Part shown: piece by piece, positions 44,691 to 54,398 of the stretch
Layout: the number at the start of each line of letters is the position of its first letter
Numbering within the stretch: the stretch's first letter is position 1
DNA from: Tropicibacter oceani
GTDB taxonomy: Bacteria > Pseudomonadota > Alphaproteobacteria > Rhodobacterales > Rhodobacteraceae
NCBI RefSeq assembly: GCF_029958925.1
Contig: NZ_CP124616.1
Location: 3,038,001 to 3,102,000 of the forward strand
Direction of reading: 5' to 3'
DNA length: 64,000 nt
The notes under the pieces: model-generated
Told to the model about the DNA's origin: nothing
The model's input: only the letters and a program-made list of their open reading frames with translations
Database searches by the model: none
Made by a program: the position numbers and the translations under genes

Positions 44691-47600
44691 TCACTGACGC
44701 ACCGCATGGGGCGGCGGCCATTCGGTCCCGCGCTTCACCTGATCCACGAAAAACTGCCGTGCCATGAAATCACGTGCCAAAGCGCCGTAGGAAGAGCGCA
44801 CGGCGCAACGATCCGAAGACCGATCCAGTTCGGGATGCAGGTCTTTCACCTCGCGCAACTGACCGTGCGCCAGCCATTGCAGGGACATCGGGCCGGGATA
44901 GAAGCTTTCGCTCGGCACGCCTTCGGCAAAAATGACCTGATGGGCCTCGAACAGGATGTGGAAGTAGGTCACCGAACGTTTGCCCAGCGCATGGCGCACG
45001 CCCGGCATGGTCCCGGCCATTTGGGTCGCCCGGACAAAGTGATCTTGCGTTATCAGCACGCCGTGCTGCCGCGACACCATCAGATCCCGCTTGGCGCCAA
45101 GCACCCCCTGGCGGATCAACACAGGCTTCAGGGATGGGTTCTCGATCAGCTGCGCCGGTCCCAGATGGCGTCGCCCGATCCAGGTGATCGGCTGCGGTCC
45201 ATTGTCCATCGTGCAGACCAAGTCGCCCGCCCGCAGCCTTTCCACCCGCATTTCGCCACGAGGCGTCAGGATAATCGTCCCCGAGACGAAACACACCACG
45301 CCGGTGTTGTCGTAGGTAAAGCTGGATGGCGATGCACCCTGAACCGTCAGTGAGCCCCCCGCGAACTGGCTGTTGTCGGAATAATCGACTGCCCGGCCTT
45401 CGTCGTCAAAGGCGTTCGACTGGTTCAGGATGCCGTCATCGGCCTGGTCCGCGCGCAGTTCATCAAGACTGTCGTAATAGGCGCCCAGGTCCAAAGCGTC
45501 ATTGTTTGCAGGGTTGCCATCGCCCGCCACGCCGGTTTGTCCGGCGCCAAAATCGGTGATCGTGTCGTTGCCGGCTGACACGCGAAACAGATCGTCGCCC
45601 GCGCCGCCCGTGATCTGATCGTCGCCGGCGCCGCCATCCAGCGTGTCCTGTCCGGCACCACCGTCCACCGTGTCAGACCCGGCGCCCCCATCAATCAGAT
45701 CGCCGCCACTGCCGCCAAGGATCGTGTCCGCGCCATCGCCTCCAAGCACGGTGACCCCCGTGGTGTCGCCGCTGCCGTCAAAGGTATCCGCCCCCGCGGA
45801 CAAATCGAAGACCTCGATCCCGGTCAAGGTGCCGCTGGCGCCGCCCGTGTCAATGTAACTGCCCGCGCCGTCGCCGGTCAGCACCACATCGATCGCGTCG
45901 CCATCCGCGGCAATGCTCAGCGTGTCCGCGTCTGTCCCGGTCTCGCCGCCGGTGATCACGTCATTCCCCTGGCCGATGGCGAACCAGTCAGCCCCCGCGC
46001 CGCCATCCAGGGTGTCATCCCCCAGACCGCCCTCAAGCGAATCGTCGCCATCGCCGCCAGTGATGGAATCGTTGCCAGCGCCCCCCAGCACTGTGTCATC
46101 GCCGGTCGCACCCGCGATGGTATCGGCGCCGCTGCCGCCGGTGACCAGGTCCGCACCGCCCCCGGCGTCGATTTCCATTCCGCCAGCATCCGCCGTGGCA
46201 TCGACGGTATCCGCACCAGCGCCCAGCGCCAGCCGTTCGAACCCGTCAAAGCTCAGCGCATTCACGCCTTCGGTCAACGCCCCTGTACCGGTGCCGGTAA
46301 ACGTCGCCGTGACACCCCCGGTCACGCCTGACGTATCCAAAGTATCGCTGTCGGTGCCGGTCGTCACCGTCTCGCCGCCCAGCAGCGTGTCGTTGCCAAA
46401 GCCATCCTGGACGATGAACAGGTCGGCATCGGCGCCGCCATCGGCATAGTCGTTGCCGGTCCCCGCCTCCAGGCGGTCATTGCCGGCCTCGCCCAAGAGG
46501 CTGTCATTGTCTTCGCCGCCGATCAGCGTGTCATCGCCATCGCCGCCTTCCAGCGTGTCATTGCCCAGCGAGGCAATGATGCTGTCGTTGCCGGTGCCAC
46601 CCACCAGGCTGTCGTCACCCGCCGAGTTGGTCAGCGTGTCGTCGCCCGCGTCGCCATACAAGGTATCGTTGCCCAGGCCCGTCACCAGCAGGTCGTTGCC
46701 GTCCCCGCCGCGGATAAGGTCAGAGCCGTCCTCGCCATAGATGGTGTCGGCACCGGTCCCGCCCTCGATGGTGTCGTTGCCGGTGCCGCCATAGATCAGG
46801 TCGTTCCCCGCGTCGCCGAACAGCAGGTTGGACCCCCCGGCCATCCAGATCGAATCGTCGCCGTCGCCGCCGCGCACCGTGTCCGCCGATGTCGCCAGCG
46901 TTTCAAGGCTGTGGATCGTGTCGTTGCCCGCGCCGCCCTCTGCGCTGTCGGCATAGCCAACGGCGTTGTCGTCGCCCAGGACAATCCAGTCGGCACCGCC
47001 CCCTCCGAAAAGCCTGTCGGCTCCGTCTCCGCCATCCAGCGTGTCATTGCCACTGCCGCCGGTCATGGTGTCGGATCCGCCAAGCCCGGCGGCCGAAAAT
47101 CCCGCCGTACCGGCGCTGCCGTCCAGCAGGTCATCCTGCTGGGTCAGGTTCAGCTGTTCGGTGCTCAGGTAGGACAAGGTCGAAACGCCGTCCGTGACAC
47201 TCCCTGCAAGGTCGCCTGAAAAAGTCACCGTTACCGCCAGGGACACTGCGCCAAAGTCGATGGTGTCGTAATCCAGGTCACCGCTCACCGTGTCCGTGCC
47301 AAAGCCGTCGGCCATGACGAACCGGTCATTCCCGCTGCCGCCGGTCAGCAGGTCCGCCCCGGTCCCGCCAATCAAGGTGTCGTTGCCCGCCGCGCCATCC
47401 AGTGCGATCCCCGACGTGGTGGCCGAGGCGTCCAGACTGTCGCCGGTCCCTGTCCCGCGCACGAGTTCTATTTCGCTGAAGGTGGCCGTGCCGGTCGCGG
47501 ACATGAACGACACCGTCCCCGCCTCGTCGCCGGTAAAGGTCACTTGCGCCCCGGTGACCAAGGACGCATTGCCGATTTGCAGCGTGTCGTTTCCGGTCCC

Positions 47601-50537
47601 GCCTTCACCGCCCTGGATGACGTCTGTCCCGTTTTCGCTGTTGAACCGCAGGATATCGCCGTTGTCCCCGCCCAGCAGCGTGTCGTCACCCCAGCCGCCG
47701 TTCATGTCGTCGGCGCCGGCGCGCCCTTCCAGCAGGTCGTTTCCGCTGCCGCCGGCAAGCGCATCGCCGCTGCTGCTGCCCAGAACCGTGTCGTTTCCGC
47801 CCCGCGCATCAAGCCAAAGCCCGATAGAGCTGCTTGTCGCGTCCAGCGCATCGCTGCTCTCGGTCAGGATTATCGCCTCGATCGAGGAGAAATTCAGCGT
47901 ATAGCCGGCGCTGGCCAGAGTCCCGCTCCCCGGCCCGCTGAAGTTCACCGTGGCGGCCGTGGTCAGGCCACCGGCGTCCAGCACGTCCCAACCGGCATCC
48001 GCAAGCACGGTGTCATTGTCAAAGCCGTCGCGCAGCACGAACCAGTCGGTCCCATCGCCGCCTTCCATCCAGTCGGCGCCTGCGCCGCCGTAGAATGTAT
48101 CGTTGCCCAGCCCCCCCGACAGCACGTCGGCCCCCGTGCCGCCATCAAGCCGGTCGGCACCTGCGCCGCCGCTCAGCGTGTCGTCACCTGCATCGCCCAG
48201 GATCACGTCTGCGGCATTGCCCCCGACGGCGGAATCGTTGCCGGCCCCCGCCACGATCAGCCCGGCCTGCCCGTTATCCGCCAATTGCAGCAACGGATCG
48301 TCCGCGACGCTGCCTGTCACCAACGAATAGGTTGCTGTGCCAAAACTCAGCTTTTCGATCCCGTCAAGCGTATCGGTCCCGTCACGCCCGCCGACCCCAT
48401 CCGCCACCGTGACCCGCCCGTCCGGCAACACCGAGATGGTATAGTCCCAGAAGCTTCCGGAAAATTGCGCAAGATCGATGTCGGCGCCGCCATACAGCTG
48501 ATCGTTGCCCAATCCGCCCTTGAGCGTGTCGGCCCCGGCATCGCCGTGCAGGACGTCGGCGCCATCCGCGCCGATCAGGCTGTCGCCGCCACCGCCGCCG
48601 TGCACCGTATCGGCCCCGGCATTGCCGGTTATCGTGTCCGCCGCGCCCGAGCCGGTCACCAGGTCGTCGCCCTGACCTGCATCGATCAGGTCGATGCCTG
48701 TCAGCGCAATGCCCGAGAAATCCAGCGTTTCGCTTGTCGCAGTCCCCTCGACCACGTCATAGCCACCGATGCCGCCATCAATTTCCTCGATCGAGACAAG
48801 GTTCGACAGCCCATCCAAAACGCGGAAATAATCGGCGTTGTCGCCGCCCTGAATGATGTCATGGCCGTCGCCGCCATCGTAATGGTCAACTCCGTCGTCC
48901 CAACTGTAGACGCTGAAGGTGTCATTCCCGCCGGCCCCGAACATCGTGTCGTTGCCGGCGTTGCCCAGAAGCCGGTCGCCCTGATCGGTTCCGGTAATCA
49001 CGTCGTCGCCGTCGCGGCCATCGATCTGATCGATATTGGTCAGCGTGATGCCCGAAAAATCTAGGGTATCGCCACCCTGCGTGCCCAGAACCTGGTCAAA
49101 GCCGCCTGACCCGCCGTCGATCTCTTCGATCTCGGACAGGTTTGTCAGGCCGCTGGTGACAAGAAAGCTGTCTGACCCGGCGCCCCCCAAAAGCACGTCG
49201 TAACCGTCACCCCCGGAAATCTGGTCCAGCCCCGCAGAGGTGCCGTCGATGGCAAAGGTATCGTCGCCCAGTCCGCCTGACAGAATGTCGTCGCCGGCGC
49301 CGCCCCGGATGCTGTCATTGCCATCACCGCCCAGCAGCGAATCCGCGCCGTCGCCGCCGTCCAGCGTATCCGCATCCGTCCCGCCATCCAGCGTGTCGTT
49401 GCCCAGACCGCCCGACAGCACATCGGTTCCAGCGCCGCCCAGCAGGCTGTCATTGCCACCGCCGCCCACCAGCGAGTCCGCGCCGTCGCCGCCATCCAGC
49501 GTATCGGCATCCAGCCCGCCATCCAGCGTGTCGTTGCCCAGACCGCCCGACAGCACATCGGTTCCAGCGCCGCCCAGCAGGCTGTCATTGCCACCGCCGC
49601 CCACCAGCGAGTCCGCGCCGTCGCCGCCATCCAGCGTATCGGCATCCAGCCCGCCATCCAGCGTGTCGTTGCCCAGACCGCCCGACAGCACATCGGTTCC
49701 AGCGCCGCCCAGCAGGCTGTCATTGCCACCGCCGCCCACCAGCGAGTCCGCGCCGTCGCCGCCATCCAGCGTATCGGCATCCAGCCCGCCATCCAGCGTG
49801 TCGTTGCCCAGACCGCCCGACAGCACATCCGTTCCAGCGCCGCCCAGAATTGTCAGCCCTGTACCATCCGCCGAGGCATCGACCACGTCAGCGCCGCTGC
49901 CCAGAACCAGAGTCTCGATCTCGGAAAAGACAATTGTCTGCACACCATCCGACACCGTTCCCGATCCGTTCCCGGTCAGTGTCACGGTGATCGGTCCGGT
50001 CAGTTCCGACAGGTCTATTACGTCGATATCGGCGCCCAGGGTGACGCCCTCTCCGCCGACGATGGTGTCATTGCCAAAGCCGTCGAACAATACGAAGACA
50101 TCGCCATCTGCGCCGCCATCCAGAAAATCGTTGCCGGCACCGCCGAGCAACCTGTCGCTGCCTGCGCCGCCCGAAAGCGAGTCGGCGCCATTGCCGCCGG
50201 TCAGCGTGTCAGCCGCGTCATTCCCGACGATGCCGTCATCTTCGGCTGATCCGGCCAGATCGTTCGTGCCCTGGCCGCCCAGAATGCTGGTGAAGAACGC
50301 AAGTTTGGTTCCATGTTCCAGCGTCGTGTCCGGTGTTCCCGTCCCGCCGGTTTCCCCCACCGAAAAGACCGTCACGCCATCGGTGATCGTCAGCAAACCG
50401 GTCTCGCTGTTCAGCGTGACACCAAAGTTGTCGGGCAGGCCCGAGAAATCGAGAACACTGCCCGGTGCATCCGCCTGAACCTGCCCCCAGAATGCGGCTT
50501 GGTTCCAATTTGATATGGTCACAACTTGGGTGGGCAT
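44691..50537 (-). CDS. Large RTX-repeat protein with C-terminal Hint domain
   Basis: 1948 residues. After a unique N-terminus of about 90 residues come hundreds of residues of GGxGxDxLxGG-type nonapeptides (RTX, calcium-binding beta-rolls), broken by seven or more spacers such as DFSGITLTNIDQIDGRDGDD. The last 200 residues form a Hedgehog/intein-type Hint domain starting CFVSGTIILTPRGEMRVERLRAGDLV and including SRQHGVLI. No Sec signal is seen; RTX proteins usually leave by a type I system, but no such transporter is in the window. A secreted adhesin, structural or toxin-like protein is plausible. The Hint Cys may allow self-cleavage. The ATG at 50537 lacks a strong ribosome-binding site. Confidence 0.9.
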   Translation of the reverse strand: MPTQVVTISNWNQAAFWGQVQADAPGSVLDFSGLPDNFGVTLNSETGLLTITDGVTVFSVGETGGTGTPDTTLEHGTKLAFFTSILGGQGTNDLAGSAEDDGIVGNDAADTLTGGNGADSLSGGAGSDRLLGGAGNDFLDGGADGDVFVLFDGFGNDTIVGGEGVTLGADIDVIDLSELTGPITVTLTGNGSGTVSDGVQTIVFSEIETLVLGSGADVVDASADGTGLTILGGAGTDVLSGGLGNDTLDGGLDADTLDGGDGADSLVGGGGNDSLLGGAGTDVLSGGLGNDTLDGGLDADTLDGGDGADSLVGGGGNDSLLGGAGTDVLSGGLGNDTLDGGLDADTLDGGDGADSLVGGGGNDSLLGGAGTDVLSGGLGNDTLDGGTDADTLDGGDGADSLLGGDGNDSIRGGAGDDILSGGLGDDTFAIDGTSAGLDQISGGDGYDVLLGGAGSDSFLVTSGLTNLSEIEEIDGGSGGFDQVLGTQGGDTLDFSGITLTNIDQIDGRDGDDVITGTDQGDRLLGNAGNDTMFGAGGNDTFSVYSWDDGVDHYDGGDGHDIIQGGDNADYFRVLDGLSNLVSIEEIDGGIGGYDVVEGTATSETLDFSGIALTGIDLIDAGQGDDLVTGSGAADTITGNAGADTVHGGGGGDSLIGADGADVLHGDAGADTLKGGLGNDQLYGGADIDLAQFSGSFWDYTISVLPDGRVTVADGVGGRDGTDTLDGIEKLSFGTATYSLVTGSVADDPLLQLADNGQAGLIVAGAGNDSAVGGNAADVILGDAGDDTLSGGAGADRLDGGTGADVLSGGLGNDTFYGGAGADWMEGGDGTDWFVLRDGFDNDTVLADAGWDVLDAGGLTTAATVNFSGPGSGTLASAGYTLNFSSIEAIILTESSDALDATSSSIGLWLDARGGNDTVLGSSSGDALAGGSGNDLLEGRAGADDMNGGWGDDTLLGGDNGDILRFNSENGTDVIQGGEGGTGNDTLQIGNASLVTGAQVTFTGDEAGTVSFMSATGTATFSEIELVRGTGTGDSLDASATTSGIALDGAAGNDTLIGGTGADLLTGGSGNDRFVMADGFGTDTVSGDLDYDTIDFGAVSLAVTVTFSGDLAGSVTDGVSTLSYLSTEQLNLTQQDDLLDGSAGTAGFSAAGLGGSDTMTGGSGNDTLDGGDGADRLFGGGGADWIVLGDDNAVGYADSAEGGAGNDTIHSLETLATSADTVRGGDGDDSIWMAGGSNLLFGDAGNDLIYGGTGNDTIEGGTGADTIYGEDGSDLIRGGDGNDLLVTGLGNDTLYGDAGDDTLTNSAGDDSLVGGTGNDSIIASLGNDTLEGGDGDDTLIGGEDNDSLLGEAGNDRLEAGTGNDYADGGADADLFIVQDGFGNDTLLGGETVTTGTDSDTLDTSGVTGGVTATFTGTGTGALTEGVNALSFDGFERLALGAGADTVDATADAGGMEIDAGGGADLVTGGSGADTIAGATGDDTVLGGAGNDSITGGDGDDSLEGGLGDDTLDGGAGADWFAIGQGNDVITGGETGTDADTLSIAADGDAIDVVLTGDGAGSYIDTGGASGTLTGIEVFDLSAGADTFDGSGDTTGVTVLGGDGADTILGGSGGDLIDGGAGSDTVDGGAGQDTLDGGAGDDQITGGAGDDLFRVSAGNDTITDFGAGQTGVAGDGNPANNDALDLGAYYDSLDELRADQADDGILNQSNAFDDEGRAVDYSDNSQFAGGSLTVQGASPSSFTYDNTGVVCFVSGTIILTPRGEMRVERLRAGDLVCTMDNGPQPITWIGRRHLGPAQLIENPSLKPVLIRQGVLGAKRDLMVSRQHGVLITQDHFVRATQMAGTMPGVRHALGKRSVTYFHILFEAHQVIFAEGVPSESFYPGPMSLQWLAHGQLREVKDLHPELDRSSDRCAVRSSYGALARDFMARQFFVDQVKRGTEWPPPHAVRQ
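49411..49815 (-). repeat. Three identical 135-bp tandem repeats within the RTX gene
   Basis: Units at 49411-49545, 49546-49680 and 49681-49815 are identical by eye; each encodes 45 residues, that is, five RTX nonapeptides (AGTDVLSGG, LGNDTLDGG, LDADTLDGG, DGADSLVGG, GGNDSLLGG). Flanking copies are similar but diverged. Identity at all codon positions points to recent expansion. Confidence 0.92.
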
Positions 50538-50658
50538 GGGCCATTTCGATTTGGTTGAGTGACGTCCAGATTATTCCTGCCGGGTTAATCATCTCTTCCC
50601 CGAAGCGGTTGGCGGGCATCCATATGGTCTTTTCCGGGGCTTCGCTGGAACCCGAGAC

Positions 50659-50712
50659 GCCTGCTTGGCAGGCAGGTTTTCGGATCGCAGGCCCAAGTAT
50701 TCAGGGCCTTTT
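50659..50712 (+). other. Two tandem terminator-like hairpins in a gene-free region
   Basis: GCCTGC-ttg-GCAGGC (50659-50673) followed by AGGTTTT, and AGGCCC-aagtattca-GGGCCT (50689-50709) followed by TTT. Both have plus-strand T tracts, but no plus-strand gene lies upstream. They sit in the 622-bp gap 50538-51159, which otherwise holds only the divergent start regions of the RTX gene and the siderophore receptor; I see no protein gene there. Confidence 0.4.
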
Positions 50713-51045
50713 CATGTGGCGCCGTTCAAAATCACCTGGGCGCCCCTTGGCCGGGGAAAAGCACGGATCATTTGCTTAAAAAGGAAACGGCGACCGTCCA
50801 AACCCGGTGCTTGTGCTTCGTGCCCTATCTGACGAAGGATCGGCCGCCATCCTTGCAGCCCATGCCCGGCGGCCCGGTCTGATCATTTGAGCAGCAGTGA
50901 AGCCGACTACTGCCATCGCGCCCTGGAAATCAGACCGCGCCAAGCTCTGACAGGCGCTCCCACGCCGCCGGAAAATCCTGTTTGTCTTTCGCGGGGCTCG
51001 GCGGCGCTACTGGTCTTTTTCAGTACGATTTTTCGCAAAGCCCCT

Positions 51046-51074
51046 TTTGTTGACAAAAATAGTCATCTATTAAG
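51046..51074 (+). promoter_or_regulatory. Promoter with iron-type operator before the siderophore receptor
   Basis: TTTTGT (51046-51051), a 17-bp spacer and TATTAA (51069-51074). The spacer is TGACAAAAATAGTCATC, containing TGAC-N7-GTCA (51052-51066). The same layout with TGACTAAAATACTTGGA precedes hemP. The dyad resembles what I recall of the Iron-Rhodo-box attributed to IscR in Rhodobacterales. The gene's ATG is at 51160. Confidence 0.6.
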
Positions 51075-51159
51075 GCGCGACTCGCTGCGCCATCCAGGTC
51101 CTCTCGATCCAGACAGCCTCATCAGCGTCGACAATCAGGATTTCGAGAGGACCGAAAAC

Positions 51160-53646
51160 ATGCGCACTATGAGAGCGCGGCCCCTGGCGGCCGCCAACAG
51201 CCGTGGCGTTGCCACAACCCTGGTCGGGGCATCCCTGACCGCCGCCTGCTTTGCCAGCGCCGCCTATGCCCAGGACACCGCGCCCGACGGTGGGGTGATC
51301 ACGCTTCCGACCGTGGATGTGGAAACCACGCAGGCGCCCGCCCCGGCCCCCAAACCCGCGGCCAAGCCCACCCGCACCGCCGCGCACCGCCCCGCCGCGC
51401 CGACGGTTTGCACCCCGGACTACGCCGGCACCCCGATCTGCGCCGAACAAGAAGCCGCCGAACGCGCCGCAGCGCAGGCCGCAGCCGCCCAGGCCGCAGC
51501 CGAGGCACAGGCCCGCGCCGGATCAAACCCCAACGCCGACCCCGACGCGCCTTTCCGCGCAACGGGCCTGACGAACTCTGTCTTGCAGGGTGACATCGCG
51601 GACATGCCGCGCACCGTGACCGCCATCACCAAAGAGGTGCTGACCACCACCAACACCACCTCGATCCGGCAATTGGCCCGGTCGACGCCCGGTGTTTCGC
51701 TGGGCTTCGGCGAAGGCGGCAACGCCTATGGCGACAACATCTATATCCGCGGTTTCAAGGCCAACAACGACATCTACGTCGATGGCGTGCGCGATCCCGG
51801 CGTATCGGTGCGCGAAACCTTTGACACCGAGCAGGTCGAAGTGCTCAAGGGCCCCTCGGGGTCGGTCGCCGGACGCGGCACCACGGGCGGCGCGCTGAAC
51901 GTCGCCACCAAGAAACCGCAGGATGTGGATTTCTCGAAGTTTTCGACCGAGCTGACCAGCGCCGGCACCGTGCGTCAGACCTTTGACCTGAACCGGGTCC
52001 TTGATGACCGTCTGCAGCTGCGGTTCAACGGCCTGCTGCAAGACGGAGCTGTCGCCGGGCGTGACGCGGCCCATGACAACCGCAAGGGGCTGGCCGCCGC
52101 CCTGCGCTACAGGCTGAGCGACAGCGTCACCCTTGAGGGCGAATATTCCTACACGAAGATCGAGCAGATGCCCGATTGGGGCGTGCCGTTCATCACCGAC
52201 GGTGACGAAACCGATGGCGTTTCGATCCCCAGCGGGCCGGTCACCGACCATGGCATCGACCGCAACACGTTCTACGGGGTCGAAGGCCGCGATTTTCAGG
52301 ATGTCACGCGCCATGCCGCCACCGCCCGCGCCATCTGGGATATCGACGGCAACCTCAAGCTAACCAACACCTTGCGCGGCTCGACCAGCGTCAATGACTA
52401 TGTCCTGACCGCCCCCAGCAGTGTCGAAGACAACGGTTCGGCCAACCCGCAGGACTGGACCGTCGGGCTCAGCTTCAAATCGACCTACCAGGAAACCGAC
52501 GTGATCTCGAACACGACCGAGCTGACCGGCAGCGCGTCATGGCTTGGCGTTGAACATGATTTCGTCGCCGGGCTTTTGCTGCAACACGAAAAGGTGCGCG
52601 CCACCGGCTACGACAATCTGCAATCCGAGGATTATGAGCCCCCCGCAGGTCAACGCGGCTGCACCGTCAGCGCAATCAACCCCGATCCCTCGGCCTGCTG
52701 GATGGGTGTGCAACCGGTGCGTTCGGACGACTTTACGCAAACCGACGTTCGGACCATTTCGGCCTATTTCGTGGACCGCATCGAAATCACGCCGCAATGG
52801 CTGCTGGATGCGGGCCTGCGCGTCGATCACTATGACATCACGCGCACCGGCAAGGATCGCGCAGGCGATGCCTACAGCCTGTCGCGCAGCGATACGATGT
52901 GGAACGGCAACCTTGGCCTGACGTGGAAGCCCCGTGAAAACGTTTCGGTCTATGGCGCCTACGGCACGTCGACGAACCCGATGGGGCAGGAAATCGCAGC
53001 GGGCGGCGGGTTTTACGGCGGTCTTGACGAGGGCGGCGAAGATCTTTCGCCGGAACGCAACACCGCGTTCGAACTGGGGGTGAAGTATGAATTGCGTGAC
53101 CACCTGCTGCTGACTGCGGCGCTGTTCCAGACCACCAAGGACAACGCGCGCGAAGACGTCGGGCCGCGCGGGGCCACTGTCACGCAGGACACGCTGAAAT
53201 ACCGGTTCCGCGGGATCGAACTGGGTGTCGCGGGCAAGCTGAACGACCGGATCGGCCTGTATGGCGGGGCGGTCTACATGGAAAGCGAAATCCTTGAATC
53301 CGACGATCCCACGGCAATCGGTGAATCGCTGGCCACGGTTGCCCACCAACAGTTCAACCTGCTGACCACCTATGACGTCAGCAACGACCTGATGCTGGGT
53401 ATTCAGGCCAACTGGATGGGCGAACGGGAACTGGGCACCCTGGCCCCGAACGACAACACCCTGCCGGCCTACTGGTCCTTTGACCTTGTCGGGTCCTACG
53501 ACCTCAGCGACAGGGCCGAAGTCCGCTTTGGCGTCAAGAACGCGCTGGACGCGGTCAATTACGATACCGCCTACCGGTCCGGTGAGCCTTTCACCTATGT
53601 CGCGCCGGGCCGCGAGATCTGGGCCGCGATGGACCTGAAATTCTAG
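51160..53646 (+). CDS. TonB-dependent siderophore receptor
   Basis: 828 residues from the ATG at 51160, with GAGAGG 9 bp upstream; the frame is open back to 50887 but that part lacks a signal peptide. Signal peptide ends AAYA-QD around residue 36. An Ala/Pro-rich linker (about 50-130, including an AAQAAAAQAAAEAQA stretch) precedes the plug domain (DMPRTVTAITKEVL, TPGVSLGFGEGGNAYGDNIYIRGF, VEVLKGPSGSVAGRGTTGG). The 22-strand barrel ends in the aromatic AAMDLKF. It imports a ferric siderophore, with the best resemblance to catecholate-type receptors. First gene of the iron operon; an iron-type operator lies at 51052. Confidence 0.92.
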   Translation: MRTMRARPLAAANSRGVATTLVGASLTAACFASAAYAQDTAPDGGVITLPTVDVETTQAPAPAPKPAAKPTRTAAHRPAAPTVCTPDYAGTPICAEQEAAERAAAQAAAAQAAAEAQARAGSNPNADPDAPFRATGLTNSVLQGDIADMPRTVTAITKEVLTTTNTTSIRQLARSTPGVSLGFGEGGNAYGDNIYIRGFKANNDIYVDGVRDPGVSVRETFDTEQVEVLKGPSGSVAGRGTTGGALNVATKKPQDVDFSKFSTELTSAGTVRQTFDLNRVLDDRLQLRFNGLLQDGAVAGRDAAHDNRKGLAAALRYRLSDSVTLEGEYSYTKIEQMPDWGVPFITDGDETDGVSIPSGPVTDHGIDRNTFYGVEGRDFQDVTRHAATARAIWDIDGNLKLTNTLRGSTSVNDYVLTAPSSVEDNGSANPQDWTVGLSFKSTYQETDVISNTTELTGSASWLGVEHDFVAGLLLQHEKVRATGYDNLQSEDYEPPAGQRGCTVSAINPDPSACWMGVQPVRSDDFTQTDVRTISAYFVDRIEITPQWLLDAGLRVDHYDITRTGKDRAGDAYSLSRSDTMWNGNLGLTWKPRENVSVYGAYGTSTNPMGQEIAAGGGFYGGLDEGGEDLSPERNTAFELGVKYELRDHLLLTAALFQTTKDNAREDVGPRGATVTQDTLKYRFRGIELGVAGKLNDRIGLYGGAVYMESEILESDDPTAIGESLATVAHQQFNLLTTYDVSNDLMLGIQANWMGERELGTLAPNDNTLPAYWSFDLVGSYDLSDRAEVRFGVKNALDAVNYDTAYRSGEPFTYVAPGREIWAAMDLKF

Positions 53647-53661
53647 CTTTCGCACCGATCA

Positions 53662-53685
53662 GGGGCCGGCCAGTGCGCCGGCCCC
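53662..53685 (+). other. Intercistronic GC hairpin between receptor and piuC
   Basis: GGGGCCGGC, loop CAGTGC, GCCGGCCCC: a perfect 9-bp stem 15 bp after the receptor stop and without a T tract. It likely stabilises the receptor mRNA 3' end or partly stops transcription, giving more receptor than PiuC/ExbBD/TonB. Confidence 0.6.
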
Positions 53686-53712
53686 AACCCCCAATTCCTG
53701 AAAGGAGCAGAC

Positions 53713-54396
53713 ATGCTCATCACCATTCCCCAGCTGTTCAGCAAGGACGAGGTGCAGGCCATTCGCACCAGTCTGGACGCTGCTGACTGGCAGGACGGAC
53801 GCCTGACGGCGGGCGTGCAGTCGCAGCAGGTCAAGCGCAACCAGCAGCTTGGCACAGCCACAAAACTGTCCGAGGATCTGGGGCAGACCATCCTGCAACG
53901 CCTGCAACAGACCCCGCTGTTCCTGTCCGCCGCCCTGCCGCTGCGCATCCTGCCGCCCATGTTCAACCGCTATGAAAGCGGCGAAACCTTTGGCGTGCAT
54001 GTCGACAATGCCATCCGCATCAATCCGCGCACCGGCGAACGGCTGCGCACCGACCTGTCCATGACCGTGTTCTTTTCCGAACCCGACAGCTATGACGGCG
54101 GCGTCCTGATGGTCGAGGACCACTATGGCCTGCAAGAGGTCAAGCTGCCCGCCGGCGACATGGTGCTTTACCCATCGACATCGCTGCATCAGGTGACCCC
54201 GGTCACGCGCGGGGCGCGGGTGTCATCGTTTTTCTGGCTGCAAAGCATGGTGCGCTCGAACCAGCAGCGCACCATGCTTTTCGACCTGGACCAGACGATC
54301 CAGTCGCTGGCCGAACGGTTTGGCACCGACGATCCCGAGGTCCTGCGCCTGACCGGCATCTATCACAACATGATCCGCCAATGGACCGAGGTCTGA
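53713..54396 (+). CDS. piuC: PKHD-type Fe(II)/2-oxoglutarate hydroxylase PiuC (YbiX)
   Basis: 227 residues, with a strong AAAGGAG 5 bp before the ATG. Metal ligands are His96 and Asp98 (FGVHVDNA) and His159 (TSLHQVTPV); Arg169 (GARVSSFFW) binds 2-oxoglutarate. PiuC genes habitually neighbour TonB-dependent iron receptors and are iron-repressed; hydroxylation of a siderophore or its ligand is suspected but not proven. It lies between the receptor and exbB in the same transcript. Confidence 0.94.
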   Translation: MLITIPQLFSKDEVQAIRTSLDAADWQDGRLTAGVQSQQVKRNQQLGTATKLSEDLGQTILQRLQQTPLFLSAALPLRILPPMFNRYESGETFGVHVDNAIRINPRTGERLRTDLSMTVFFSEPDSYDGGVLMVEDHYGLQEVKLPAGDMVLYPSTSLHQVTPVTRGARVSSFFWLQSMVRSNQQRTMLFDLDQTIQSLAERFGTDDPEVLRLTGIYHNMIRQWTEV

Positions 54397-54398
54397 GC

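Noticed and set aside
49240-50478. Regularly spaced repeats that superficially resemble a CRISPR array
   Set aside because: The period is a coding 27/135-bp pattern in frame with RTX nonapeptides; there are no unique spacers and no cas genes.
50887-51159. Upstream extension of the siderophore receptor to an earlier ATG
   Set aside because: The extra 91 codons would bury the signal peptide and cover the promoter and operator; the ATG at 51160 has a good ribosome-binding site.
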